Assembly (NCBI GenBank): GCA_003509545.1 | Contig: DOLC01000002.1 | Coordinates: forward strand, 1-64,000 | Source: Peptococcaceae bacterium | Lineage (GTDB): Bacteria > Bacillota > DSM-521 > Neomoorellales > Neomoorellaceae | DNA length: 64,000 bases | Direction: 5' to 3' | In this document: positions 8,473 through 16,720 of the stretch, piece by piece | Layout: each line of letters begins with the position of its first letter | Numbering within the stretch: the first letter of the stretch is position 1 | Program-made: the position numbers and the translations under genes | Notes under the pieces: generated by a model | What the model was told of the DNA's origin: nothing | The model's input: the letters and a program-made list of their open reading frames with translations, nothing else | Databases searched by the model: none

Positions 8473-8831
8473 AAACCGTCCTCCGTTACTTGTACGTACG
8501 TCTATCGATGTCGTTTATGAATATATTCTACTTTAAGGCTCTTTTCCCTGCTAAACCCAGCGGAAAATTTTACGGCAGCTCGAGCCTGAGGCGACATATT
8601 TTACCTCTTCAGCCTCCTTGTCCTCCGCACCCATTCCCATTTTTCACAGCCCTTGGTCCCGTCTAAGTTTGAAGGCAGTCCCGAAAAGGTTTGATACTTC
8701 CAGATTTTTCACATGGCACTTTTTGAAGGGTCTAAAATTTGGAAATGCCTTTAGCCCAGTAGCCATAAAGATTTTTTAAAGTTTAGAATTCAAACTTGGG
8801 TCCCGCCGAATTCCCGGGGTCCACGCCTTCC
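8473..8831. other. AT-rich intergenic region upstream of the GntR gene
   Basis: This stretch carries no open frame I can support. Near its left end, upstream of the GntR gene, lies TTGTACGTACGTC (8491-8503), whose core GTACGTAC is self-complementary and could be an autoregulatory operator. A TATATT-containing stretch around 8520-8530 may hold the promoter. The rest is AT-rich with no visible repeats or RNA signatures. Confidence 0.3.
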
Positions 8832-8877
8832 AAGAAAAATAGGCTTCTCGGCAGCAGTCTTCGTCCGCCGAGAAGCC
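8832..8877 (-). terminator. intrinsic terminator after the L,D-transpeptidase gene
   Basis: A perfect 11-bp stem (GGCTTCTCGGC with GCCGAGAAGCC, loop 14) is followed on the minus strand by TATTTTTCTTG. It lies about 50 bases downstream of the L,D-transpeptidase stop codon. Confidence 0.88.
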
Positions 8878-8924
8878 AGGCTCCAAAAGCTTTTATATAA
8901 AAGATTTACGGCGCGTTCAACTAC

Positions 8925-9617
8925 TTAATGGATGTAGACCGGGGTCCCCTGGGGGATGTGGTCGTAGATCCACTTGGCGTTCTCGGTAGCAAGCCTCACA
9001 CATCCGTGGGAGGCCGGGGTCCCCAGGCGGGCCGCCTCTGCCTCGATAATGTTCTGTTGCCGGTCCATGGGAACGCTGTGGAACAGGTAAACACCCCAGT
9101 CCTTGAAGGATACCCACCAGCGGCCCCCTTGCTGGTATTTTTCGCTGAAGAACCACTCACCGCGGTTCTGGATGGCAAAAACTCCTGTGGGCGTAGGCTT
9201 GTCCGGGGTGCCGGTGGAAGCCGGCCAGTCCTTAATCAAGTCCCCGTCGTGATAAATGCGGACCCTCTGCTCGGCGAGGGTTACCTCAATCCAATATCCC
9301 GTTGACGGGGGCACAAATAACCCCTCCCCCTTACCCTTCTCTCCTCCCTCAGGGGAAGGGTTTTCTCCTTCCTCTCCTTCACCCTCGCCCGGTTTGTCCG
9401 CCGGCAGGCTTACCTCGCCGCCTACTTGCAGGCTTGAAGAGGGCTCCTCCCGTTCTCCGACGGCCACCTTTCTCTCCTGCTCCTCCTCGTGCGTTCCCCG
9501 CTCCGCTGCCGGCGCCCCGGCGCTCTCCCGTCCCCGGTCTATGGAGCCGGTAACTAAAAGAATACCCGCAAAAAGCGCTAACAGCAACCCCCACGAAAGA
9601 ATCCCTACTCTGCGCAT
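8925..9617 (-). CDS. L,D-transpeptidase (YkuD domain), secreted
   Basis: The C-terminal half is a YkuD L,D-transpeptidase domain containing STGTPDKPTPTGVF and the catalytic block ASHGCVRL with its nucleophilic cysteine. Such enzymes cross-link peptidoglycan stem peptides (3-3 links) or attach proteins to the wall. I start the protein at the ATG at 9617 because GGGGGA precedes it. This gives a basic N terminus and one hydrophobic signal anchor, followed by a roughly 80-residue low-complexity linker rich in Glu, Gly, Pro and Ser. A longer frame from 9656 lacks a ribosome-binding site. The gene is flanked by terminators, so it is probably monocistronic. Confidence 0.92.
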   Translation of the reverse strand: MRRVGILSWGLLLALFAGILLVTGSIDRGRESAGAPAAERGTHEEEQERKVAVGEREEPSSSLQVGGEVSLPADKPGEGEGEEGENPSPEGGEKGKGEGLFVPPSTGYWIEVTLAEQRVRIYHDGDLIKDWPASTGTPDKPTPTGVFAIQNRGEWFFSEKYQQGGRWWVSFKDWGVYLFHSVPMDRQQNIIEAEAARLGTPASHGCVRLATENAKWIYDHIPQGTPVYIH

Positions 9618-9711
9618 TGACTCTTCCCCCGAACTTCCGGCAATTGTTGTTTTCATGTACTTTTATTCGCCGGATTTCGGGATTCACCTGCCTGATTAAA
9701 AGCCCCATATT

Positions 9712-9739
9712 AAAAAACCCCGGACTCTCCCGTCCGGGG
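9712..9739 (-). terminator. intrinsic terminator after the lipoprotein gene
   Basis: An 8-bp stem (CCCCGGAC with GTCCGGGG, loop of six) is followed by TTTTTT on the minus strand. It lies 17 bases downstream of the lipoprotein stop and separates it from the L,D-transpeptidase gene. Confidence 0.9.
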
Positions 9740-9755
9740 ACCGGCCATATCCTTC

Positions 9756-10457
9756 CTAATCCATGTAAAAAGAGTGAGTTAGTTTTATGAGTTCCACTCT
9801 ATCGTCATCCCTCCAGGCCTGGTTTACACAAGTACCGTCATCCTTATTGAAGTCAAAAATCAAGTAGGCGCCCTCCTCTACTTCAAACCACCCCTCCAGG
9901 ATACCTGCGCCGTGCCTGCTCTGGGGTTCTTTGTACCTGGACCGGTACAGCGCCACAACATCTCCGGCCCTATCCCCCACCCTAGCCCCCAGATTGGTGG
10001 CAAAGGCGGGGCTGGAGGCCACGATGTCCAAAACTTTGCGGCTCTCCACCCCTATCACAATCTCGATCCCTTCGTCGTACCGCCATACAAATTGGCTCTC
10101 GCCGTAATACCCTTCCTCTTGGACAAAGATCTGCAGGCGTTCCTTTCCCAAGACCCTCTCCACGTCCTCCGGCGAATCCCACAAATGAATACCGCCTACG
10201 CTGGTCCGGCTGTCGGATGCCTCCTTGTCCGCACCCTCCCTTGGACCCTGGACCGGCCTTTCGCCCTCCGGTTCCGGAGTTACCTCCGCGGGATTGGCGG
10301 CCTCGGGAACCTCCTGGGCGGGGGCCTGTTCAGCCGTTTGCCCTGCCGGGGTCTGGGCATCGGCCTCCGTATTTTTCCCTCCCCCACACCCCACAAGCAC
10401 TACGGACATCAAAACCACCAAGACCAGCCCCAAAATTCCTGGTCTCACAGCCACCAA
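9756..10457 (-). CDS. uncharacterised lipoprotein
   Basis: This 233-residue protein has a hydrophobic N-terminal signal ending in the lipobox LVGC (about residues 21-24). A disordered linker rich in Glu, Ala, Pro and Gln runs to about residue 85, followed by a compact domain of about 140 residues. The domain begins GGIHLWDSPEDVERVLG, and its later strands read GIEIVIGVESRKVLDI and GAYLIFDFNKDDGTC. The opening resembles small outer-face domains that compare a sequence with its own repeat (ligand-sensing or stalk domains), but I cannot name the family. It is expected to be anchored on the outer face of the membrane. It is followed by its own terminator. Confidence 0.75.
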   Translation of the reverse strand: MVAVRPGILGLVLVVLMSVVLVGCGGGKNTEADAQTPAGQTAEQAPAQEVPEAANPAEVTPEPEGERPVQGPREGADKEASDSRTSVGGIHLWDSPEDVERVLGKERLQIFVQEEGYYGESQFVWRYDEGIEIVIGVESRKVLDIVASSPAFATNLGARVGDRAGDVVALYRSRYKEPQSRHGAGILEGWFEVEEGAYLIFDFNKDDGTCVNQAWRDDDRVELIKLTHSFYMD

Positions 10458-10549
10458 CTCCCCAAAAAGGTTTGCCGTCCCCCCGGGCTCCGGGGTACCG
10501 CCCGAGAAAAGCTCCCCTTCCCCGGAAACAAAGGCCGCGGCCTTCCCCG

Positions 10550-11239
10550 TTAATTGACCGAGGTATCCGTGGTTCCCTGGTTCCAGTAAGGGTCGACTCC
10601 TCCCTCCTCCTGAGCGCCGGCCACGAAGGAAGACACCTTGTCCTTCGCCTCATCGGGAGCGATAACAATCAGCAGATCCCCGGCACAGATCGGGGTCTCG
10701 CCTCCGGGAGAAAATATAATCTGGTCGTTTCGCTGGATGCCCACCACCGTGGCGCCGGTGCGCGCCCTGAACTCCGAACTGGCCAAGGTCTTACCCACCA
10801 GAGGCGAAGTGCTGGGAATGGAGATTTCGTAGATTTTTTGCAGCCGGGTGCTGGCCCTGAAGGTATACTCCAGCAGCTCTTCCAGGAGGCGATTGATCTC
10901 CATTTCTAATCTGTTCTTTTCCCGTAAAAGGGTGGATAACCTCTCCTGGATCTCCCGCAGCGCCTGGTGCTCTCCCACCCGGGCCAGATAGGCCTTGGCC
11001 GCCTCCCGCGACTTTACCACTACTCCCACACCGGCTATGACCCGCACTACACCCATTTCTTCCAGTAGGGATACGGCCCGGCGAATGGTCTCCGGTGAAA
11101 CACTATACCGCCCGGCTAAAGAGGACCTGCCCAGTACTTTTTCCCCTTCCTTGTATTCCCCCCTAGCTATGCGGGCTGCTAGATCGCTGGCAATGGCTAA
11201 GTAACGCGACGAGGAAATCCAGCCCTGCCCCTGTTCCAT
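10550..11239 (-). CDS. BusR-like GntR/RCK_C transcriptional regulator
   Basis: About 229 residues. The N terminus is a GntR winged helix (LGRSSLAGRYSVSPETIRRAV near residues 36-56, written here as LGRSSLAGRYSVSPETI and RRAV). A coiled-coil segment follows (about 90-135), and the C terminus is an RCK_C/TrkA_C domain with IPSTSPLVGKTLASSEF and a final strand GDLLIVIAPDE. The same architecture defines BusR, the c-di-AMP-responsive repressor of glycine-betaine uptake in streptococci and lactococci. The start at 11239 has AAAAGGGGAAAAGC upstream, and the longer frame would begin inside the promoter. It sits next to the opuC operon and close to trkHA, which supports osmotic/potassium control. c-di-AMP binding is inference. 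Confidence 0.85.
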   Translation of the reverse strand: MEQGQGWISSSRYLAIASDLAARIARGEYKEGEKVLGRSSLAGRYSVSPETIRRAVSLLEEMGVVRVIAGVGVVVKSREAAKAYLARVGEHQALREIQERLSTLLREKNRLEMEINRLLEELLEYTFRASTRLQKIYEISIPSTSPLVGKTLASSEFRARTGATVVGIQRNDQIIFSPGGETPICAGDLLIVIAPDEAKDKVSSFVAGAQEEGGVDPYWNQGTTDTSVN

Positions 11240-11287
11240 TGCTTTTCCCCTTTTCCCGTTTCGCAGTGTCTTTCTTCCAACATGGCT

Positions 11288-11323
11288 AAACACAATTATA
11301 CTCTATTATTGCCAAAACACAAT
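11288..11323 (-). promoter_or_regulatory. putative promoter of the BusR-like gene with direct repeats
   Basis: On the minus strand TTGTGT (11317-11322) and TATAAT (11295-11300) are 16 bases apart. The 9-base sequence ATTGTGTTT occurs twice (complement at 11288-11296 and 11315-11323), once over the -10 and once over the -35. That placement would suit autoregulation. Confidence 0.5.
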
Positions 11324-11483
11324 GTTGTCCAGGGAAGGCCGGATAAATTCTTCTTGTACTCACCTTTCGCCGCGTTAATCCCCTGCGAGCTCAAAAGGGC
11401 CGGAGTTCCTTTCCCTTAGAATCCTTTTGTACCCTCGCGCCCTTAACTCTGTATCTAGCCCGCCCCACAAAGGGGCAGTAAAC

Positions 11484-12449
11484 TCAGTTTTTCCCCTCGT
11501 TGATCACCCGCGCCAGATCGCTAATGGTCTTAATACCTAGTGCGTCGGCATCCGCCTTGCGCATCATGATGGTATAGGTATTGTCAAAGGGGGCATAGGC
11601 CAACCACACCAGGTTGTACCGGGCAAGATCTTCTTCCTTTACCAGGTTATAACATTCCTCGGAATCCGTCAGCGGGTCGTCGTGCCCCAGGTGCACTAAC
11701 CACGCCGTACCGGTGTATTCCCAGTACACGTCGATTTCACCGCCGGTCAAGGCCTTGCGCACCACCTCGGACCCGGCCAAGCCCGTACTGTCCACGGCTT
11801 CAAAGCCCGCGTCGGCCAGAACCTGTATAGTAATGGCCCCCAAGATCAGCTGCTCGGTGAACTCCTTGGAGCCCACCACAATCTTACCCTTAGTGGGAGC
11901 CGAAGCTTCCTCTCTTATCAACCCCTGCTCCAGTAGCCACTGTCTCGCCACCTCTTTGGGATCCTTGTTTTCTACATCTACCTGGGCGTTCAAACTTATC
12001 ATGGTCTCGGTATCCAGGAGGGGACTGAGGCGGCCCAAAAGCTCTTCCAGCTCCGGATAGCGGTCCAGGAAGTCTTTTCGCACCACCGGTGCCGGGTTAT
12101 AAACGGGGAAGAAGTTCTTGTCGTCTTCCAGGTTCACCAGGTCAAAGGCTGCAATACGGCCATCGGTGGCAAAACCCATGGCCGCGGCCACCTGACCATC
12201 CTTCAAGGCTCCGTAGGTGACCCCTAAATCCATAATCCTTACTTCGTCAAATTCAAAGCCGTAGAATTTGAGCAGCTCCGGTAAACCGTCAGGGCGCACG
12301 GAAAACTCGTGGTCCGTGGCAAAAACCCACTTGTCAATGGCGCCCGGCGCCTGTGCCGCTTGGCCCCCGCTACACCCGGACAAGAGCGGGAGCAAAAGCA
12401 ACAGGCTGATTAGCCATATTATTCCATATTTTGACATTACTCTCTTCAT
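11484..12449 (-). CDS. OpuC-type compatible-solute-binding lipoprotein, circularly permuted
   Basis: This 321-residue lipoprotein (lipobox LSGC, Cys26) belongs to the glycine betaine/choline/carnitine-binding family, but its halves are in reverse order. Residues 40-178 match the part that is normally C-terminal (MDLGVTYGALKDGQV, FATDGRIAAFDLVNLEDD, PVVRKDFLDRYPELEELL). Residues 188-321 match the normally N-terminal part (KIVVGSKEFTEQLILG, ALTGGEIDVYWEYTGT, YNLVWLAYAPFDNTYT). Both halves look intact. It should deliver an osmolyte to the two permeases upstream. It is the last gene of the operon, 94 bases after the second permease gene. A comparable domain dislocation is known between the OpuAC and ProX families. 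Confidence 0.88.
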   Translation of the reverse strand: MKRVMSKYGIIWLISLLLLLPLLSGCSGGQAAQAPGAIDKWVFATDHEFSVRPDGLPELLKFYGFEFDEVRIMDLGVTYGALKDGQVAAAMGFATDGRIAAFDLVNLEDDKNFFPVYNPAPVVRKDFLDRYPELEELLGRLSPLLDTETMISLNAQVDVENKDPKEVARQWLLEQGLIREEASAPTKGKIVVGSKEFTEQLILGAITIQVLADAGFEAVDSTGLAGSEVVRKALTGGEIDVYWEYTGTAWLVHLGHDDPLTDSEECYNLVKEEDLARYNLVWLAYAPFDNTYTIMMRKADADALGIKTISDLARVINEGKN

Positions 12450-12543
12450 TTCGGTTAACCTCCTTAAAGAGATATTACCCCCAACGTCCTAATCCCCAAT
12501 AGGGGAAAAGGCCCAGGTGATAAGGGAAAGGACTCCGGCTTTG

Positions 12544-13272
12544 TCACGCAGAAGTTTTTACTTTTTCTTCCACCATACCTAAAAGGTGGTCGCAAAGCAT
12601 GGCCAAAAGGGCGCTTAATATACAACCGCTTAACAGTAACTGAAGTCTGCGCACCATAATTCCGGTTACTATAAGGTGCCCAAACCCGCCGGCTCCTATG
12701 AAGGTAGCCAGGGTGGCCGTTCCCACATTGACCACCACTGCCGTCCGTATGCCGGCCATAATTATAGGAAAGGCCAGGGGCAGTTCAACCCTGAGCAGGA
12801 TGCGCCACGGACGCATGCCCATCCCCACGGCTGCCTCCCGGACGCCCGGGGGTACGCTAATGATGCCGGCATAGGTGTTCCGCAGAATGGGCAACAAGGA
12901 ATAGAGCCACAGGGCGAAGATGGCTGTGTTAAATCCCAGACCCAACACGGTAAAGGAGAGGGCGATGACCGCAATGCTGGGAATTGTTTGCCCTATATTC
13001 ACCAGGTTCTCCAGAACCAGGCCCAGAAGGCGCAGCCGAGGCCGGCTAATAAGGATACCCAAAGGCAACGCCGTAGCCGCCGCCAGGAGGGAAGATATAA
13101 CCACCATACCTACATGTTGAGCAGCCAAAGTAGCAAGGTGGTCGTAGGTCAGCACCCTGGCGGCCATGGCACTTCCCGGATTCTCCACAAAATACACGGC
13201 CGCAGCAACGGCACCCCCTATGAAGAGCAGAACAGGCAGCCAACTTTTAACCCGGGTCCTTCTATGAGCCAT
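12544..13272 (-). CDS. OpuC-type ABC transporter permease
   Basis: This 242-residue membrane protein is of the ProW/OpuCB-OpuCD group with about six helices. The conserved cytoplasmic loop EAAVGMGMRPWRILLRVELP (near 143-162) contacts the ATPase, and the terminal block ATFIGAGGFGHLIVTG is typical of the family. It forms a heteromeric channel with the other permease encoded by the operon. Its start overlaps the end of the ATPase gene by 11 bases, indicating translational coupling. The substrate is likely glycine betaine, proline betaine or carnitine; the sequence alone does not decide. Confidence 0.92.
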   Translation of the reverse strand: MAHRRTRVKSWLPVLLFIGGAVAAAVYFVENPGSAMAARVLTYDHLATLAAQHVGMVVISSLLAAATALPLGILISRPRLRLLGLVLENLVNIGQTIPSIAVIALSFTVLGLGFNTAIFALWLYSLLPILRNTYAGIISVPPGVREAAVGMGMRPWRILLRVELPLAFPIIMAGIRTAVVVNVGTATLATFIGAGGFGHLIVTGIMVRRLQLLLSGCILSALLAMLCDHLLGMVEEKVKTSA

Positions 13273-14374
13273 TTTCTTTCATCAGCTCCAGTAGGTAGCC
13301 GAAGGTAATGATTCCTTGAAACTCCCTATTATGGTTCAAAACTACCACGTAGCGCTCGCCGTAATTTAACATGGTGGAAAGGGCATCATAGAGGGTTGCA
13401 TCCTCGTCGGCCACGCTCTCCAGGGGGTTGACGATGTCTTGGAGGGCCGCCCGGCCGTTCCGGCGCAAAAGTTCCTCCCGCTGGACAACACCCTTGGGCC
13501 GGTTCAGGCCGTCTACTACAACTACTACCGGTGAGTTGTTAGTCTGCAGCAGTTCTTTAGCTTCCTCCACGAAGCGAGTGGCCTGGGCCACGGCCACATC
13601 CGTGCGCGCAACGGCTCCCGCCTTAACCAGGTGCAGCCTTTTCAGGGCCCGGTTGTGGCCCACGAGGGCGGCCACGAAGTCGTCTGCCGGCGCGCTAAGG
13701 AGCCGGTCCGGCGTATCATACTGAACCAGCTCGCCGGCCCGCATGACGGCAATTCTATCCCCCATTTTTATGGCTTCATCGATATCGTGAGTAACAAACA
13801 TCACGGTCTTCCTCATCTTTTTCTGCAAGGAAAGAAATTCATTCTGCAGGTGGGCCCTGGTGATGGGGTCTACCGCGCCGAAGGGCTCATCCATGAGCAG
13901 TATGGGCGGATCCGCCGCCAAGGCCCTGGCCACGCCCACCCGCTGTCGCTGCCCGCCGCTCAAATCCGCAGGTTTGCGGTGCCGGTAAACTTCGGGGTCC
14001 AATCCCACTAATTCCAGGAGAATGTCCACCTGCTGTTGTATCCGGTCCTCGGGCCAGCCCTTTTCCCGGGGCACAGTAGCGATATTCTCGGCAATGGTCA
14101 TGTGGGGGAACAAGCCTATTTCCTGAATGACATAGCCGATATCCTGGCGCAATTTAATGGGATCCATGTCGGCCACATCCCGGCCGTTCACGTATATTTT
14201 TCCTTCCGTAGGCTCAATTAACCGGTTGACCATCTTCATGGTTGTCGTTTTGCCGCAACCGGAAGGGCCTACCAGAACACATATCTCTCCTTCCCCTACT
14301 TCCATACTCAAGTTTTTGACCGCCGGAACCCTTTGACGGGGAAATATCTTGGTAACACCTTCCAGCCTGATCAA
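13262..14374 (-). CDS. OpuC-type ABC transporter ATPase with CBS domains
   Basis: 370 residues. The ATPase domain has GPSGCGKTT (Walker A), LSGGQRQRVGVARAL (signature) and LLMDEPF (Walker B). A tandem CBS module occupies the C-terminal 120 residues. Such CBS pairs gate osmolyte ABC importers in response to ionic strength or c-di-AMP. I place the start at a TTG (14374) because GGAAGGAGG precedes it at good spacing and because the encoded IRLEGVTKIF begins the domain. A much longer open frame upstream overlaps the permease gene and is not protein-like. The gene follows the first permease by 38 bases. Confidence 0.93.
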   Translation of the reverse strand: MIRLEGVTKIFPRQRVPAVKNLSMEVGEGEICVLVGPSGCGKTTTMKMVNRLIEPTEGKIYVNGRDVADMDPIKLRQDIGYVIQEIGLFPHMTIAENIATVPREKGWPEDRIQQQVDILLELVGLDPEVYRHRKPADLSGGQRQRVGVARALAADPPILLMDEPFGAVDPITRAHLQNEFLSLQKKMRKTVMFVTHDIDEAIKMGDRIAVMRAGELVQYDTPDRLLSAPADDFVAALVGHNRALKRLHLVKAGAVARTDVAVAQATRFVEEAKELLQTNNSPVVVVVDGLNRPKGVVQREELLRRNGRAALQDIVNPLESVADEDATLYDALSTMLNYGERYVVVLNHNREFQGIITFGYLLELMKENGS

Positions 14375-14412
14375 TCCGGTCCTCCTTCCCTTCCAGTCTG
14401 TCACCGGGCTGC

Positions 14413-15033
14413 CTACCTGCGGGCCCGTCCTTCCACGCGTTTCAGCAGACCGTCGGCCAGAACTGCCAGGAGGGACACACATACGGCTCCCAGCAGGACT
14501 AACTGGAGGTTCCATTGGGAAATGCCCCGGAAAATAAATTCCCCCAGCCCGCCGGCGCCGATGTAAGAGGCGATGGCCGCAATCCCGATGATCATGACTA
14601 CGGCGGTACGTATACCGGCCAGAATCACGGACCAGGCCAGGGGAAGTTTTACGCGGCGCAAAATAGTGGTTTCCCTCATCCCCATACCCTTGGCCGCCTC
14701 GATAATAGCCGGGTCGATTCCCTGAATACCAGCATAGGTGTTCCGCACTATAGGCAACAGGGAGTAGAGGATCAGAGTGGCTACTCCCGTCTTGTAGCCG
14801 ATGCCGAATACGGGCAGCAAAAGACCCAGCATGGCCAGGCTGGGTATGGTCATGACCACCTGACAGAAGTAAAGGACGGGTCCCGCCAGGGAGCGCCAGT
14901 AGGTGATTACCACTCCCAGCGCCACTCCCACTATTACCGCTACGCAAACCGCCGCCACAACTATTAAGATATGTTCGCCCGTGGATTCCAGAATATTATT
15001 CCAACGGCTCACTACTAACGACCAGAAACCCAT
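14413..15033 (-). CDS. OpuC-type ABC transporter permease, first gene of operon
   Basis: 206 residues, closely similar in pattern to the permease at 12544-13272, with the ATPase-contact loop EAAKGMGMRETTILRRVKLP and the terminal block ASYIGAGGLGEFIFRG. It is the promoter-proximal gene. The ATG at 15033 is preceded by GGGAGAGATGTGGTGAC and starts just before the first membrane helix. The longer frame would include the promoter and is rejected. With the second permease it forms the membrane pore of the osmolyte importer. Expression is likely controlled by the operator over its promoter (15067-15110). Confidence 0.92.
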   Translation of the reverse strand: MGFWSLVVSRWNNILESTGEHILIVVAAVCVAVIVGVALGVVITYWRSLAGPVLYFCQVVMTIPSLAMLGLLLPVFGIGYKTGVATLILYSLLPIVRNTYAGIQGIDPAIIEAAKGMGMRETTILRRVKLPLAWSVILAGIRTAVVMIIGIAAIASYIGAGGLGEFIFRGISQWNLQLVLLGAVCVSLLAVLADGLLKRVEGRARR

Positions 15034-15066
15034 GTCACCACATCTCTCCCAACGTACAAGAACCCG

Positions 15067-15110
15067 ATAAGTTATTGTACAGAAATTCCCATGAAAATGC
15101 AACAACTTAT
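15067..15110 (-). promoter_or_regulatory. opuC promoter covered by a 13-bp inverted repeat
   Basis: On the minus strand TTGCAT (15097-15102) and TACAAT (15074-15079) are 17 bases apart, a good sigma-A promoter about 40 bases before the first gene. Two half-sites, ATAAGTTATTGTA (15067-15079, plus strand) and ATAAGTTGTTGCA (complement of 15098-15110), face each other across 18 bases. They match at 11 of 13 positions and cover the -10 and -35 respectively. This is a classic repressor-site layout. The BusR-like protein is the natural candidate to bind it. Confidence 0.72.
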
Positions 15111-15193
15111 TGTCTCTAATTAAGATGCCGCCAATTTGTTTAGGATGCCGAAATTGCGCGCGGTTCAGGCCGTGTCCCGGAGCCCCCAAGAAT

Positions 15194-15227
15194 CCGCATG
15201 CCGCACCTTTTAAGGTGCGGCATGCGG
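15194..15227 (-). terminator. 16-bp perfect hairpin downstream of trkH
   Basis: CCGCATGCCGCACCTT pairs with AAGGTGCGGCATGCGG around a TT. It lies about 30 bases after the trkH stop and before the opuC promoter. On the minus strand only ATTCTT follows, so the U-tract is weak. It may be a terminator or an RNA-end stabiliser. Confidence 0.6.
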
Positions 15228-15256
15228 CTGGCTTTACCCATCCTTCCGCCCAAGGA

Positions 15257-16708
15257 TTACTTTTTCCAGGTTGCGCGCAGGAAGAGCACCAGGACCGTAT
15301 AGATTTCAAGCCGGCCTACCAGCATAAGCCACGACAAAAAATACTTGGCGGCCTCGGGAAAGTGGGCGAAGTTCTGGGTGGGACCCACCGCACCCAGGCC
15401 CGGCCCAACATTGCCTAGGGTGGCAGCCGCTGCGGTAACGGCGGTGACCAGATCCACCCGGGTTAAGGACAATACCAGACTGCCGAGGACGAAAATCAAG
15501 GCGTACAGGCCTACGAACTGCAGGGCATGCAGCACCATGGCCTCCTTTACTACCGTCGTCCCTCCTAGGCGCACCGGTATAACGGCATGGGGGTGTATCA
15601 GTCGATACAGTTCCGCCCCAGCGTTCTTCAATAATACCAGGTGCCGCCCCACCTTTATGGAACCCCCCGTGGAGCCGTAGCACCCGCCCACGAACATTAA
15701 ACTCAACAACAACAGCCGGGAAAAGTTGGGCCAGGCATCGAAGTCGTCGGTGGCAAAACCCGTAGTGGTGACTATGGATACGACCTGGAAGGCGGCCTGG
15801 CGGAGGAGATATTCTCCCTCATAACGCCCGGCCCTCCACAGGTTAAGGGCCACCAGCAGGACCGACCCGGCTATCAAGAGACTGTAGAGCTTAAATTCCG
15901 GGCTCCGCCAGAAGTACAGGGGGTTCTTAGAACGGAGGGCCTGATAATAAAGGGCGAAATTAACGCCGGCCAGGAACATAAAGACAATCACTATCCAGTG
16001 AACAGCTGCGTTTTGATAGTACCCCATACTCGCGTTCTTGGTAGAGAAGCCCCCGGTGGCCATAGTGGCAAAAGTATGTACTACCGCATCATATAAGGGC
16101 ATACCGGCCGCCCACAGGAGTATGGCTGCGGCTCCGGAGAGGGAAAGATAAGTCAGCCACAAGATCTTGGCCGTCTCCTTGATGCGGGGTTTGATTTTCT
16201 CGGCTACCGGTCCGGGAGCCTCCGCCTGGAGCATTTGCAAGGCGCCGGTGCCCGGTTGGGGTAACAGGGCCACAAAAAGTACTACAATCCCCATCCCACC
16301 CAACCACTGGGTCATACTCCGCCAGAAAAGGACAGACCTGGGGTGCCCTTCGATGTCCGTCATAACGCTGGCCCCGGTGGTCGTAAAACCGGAAACGGTT
16401 TCAAATAGAGCATCGGCAAAACTGTTGAAAGTGCCGGAAAAAAGGTAAGGCAGGGCGCCGAACAAGGAAGCGGCCAGCCAAGACAGAGTTACGATTACAC
16501 AACCTTCGCGGCGCCGTATTTCCCCGGCCCCTTGCCCGGGGCAGCAGCTCAAAGGCAGGCCTACCGCCAGGGCTACGGCCGAGCTGTAAATAAAAGACCT
16601 CCATTCGCCTTCTCCATAATATAAGGCCAGGAGGCAGGGTACGAGCATGGATAGGCCGACGAGCATTACAATTTTGCCCAGAATCCGGGCCACCACTCTA
16701 TAGCGCAT
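15257..16708 (-). CDS. trkH: Trk-type potassium uptake protein, membrane subunit
   Basis: This 483-residue polytopic membrane protein is of the TrkH/KtrB superfamily. Four selectivity-filter loops are visible as FETVSGFTTTGASV, FATMATGGFSTKN, SIVTTTGFATDDF and AAATLGNVGPG. It forms the K+ pore and partners with the cytoplasmic RCK protein TrkA, encoded 12 bases upstream. The length is normal for TrkH. The ATG at 16708 is the first codon of a basic N terminus. The nearby compatible-solute importer and BusR-like regulator make this a potassium/osmotic homeostasis block. Confidence 0.95.
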   Translation of the reverse strand: MRYRVVARILGKIVMLVGLSMLVPCLLALYYGEGEWRSFIYSSAVALAVGLPLSCCPGQGAGEIRRREGCVIVTLSWLAASLFGALPYLFSGTFNSFADALFETVSGFTTTGASVMTDIEGHPRSVLFWRSMTQWLGGMGIVVLFVALLPQPGTGALQMLQAEAPGPVAEKIKPRIKETAKILWLTYLSLSGAAAILLWAAGMPLYDAVVHTFATMATGGFSTKNASMGYYQNAAVHWIVIVFMFLAGVNFALYYQALRSKNPLYFWRSPEFKLYSLLIAGSVLLVALNLWRAGRYEGEYLLRQAAFQVVSIVTTTGFATDDFDAWPNFSRLLLLSLMFVGGCYGSTGGSIKVGRHLVLLKNAGAELYRLIHPHAVIPVRLGGTTVVKEAMVLHALQFVGLYALIFVLGSLVLSLTRVDLVTAVTAAAATLGNVGPGLGAVGPTQNFAHFPEAAKYFLSWLMLVGRLEIYTVLVLFLRATWKK

Positions 16709-16720
16709 AGGAACACCTTT

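Noticed and set aside
13262..14947. Long open frame reading as a 561-residue ATPase
   Set aside because: The first 191 codons overlap a permease gene in another frame and are arginine/glycine-rich shadow sequence; the real start is the TTG at 14374.
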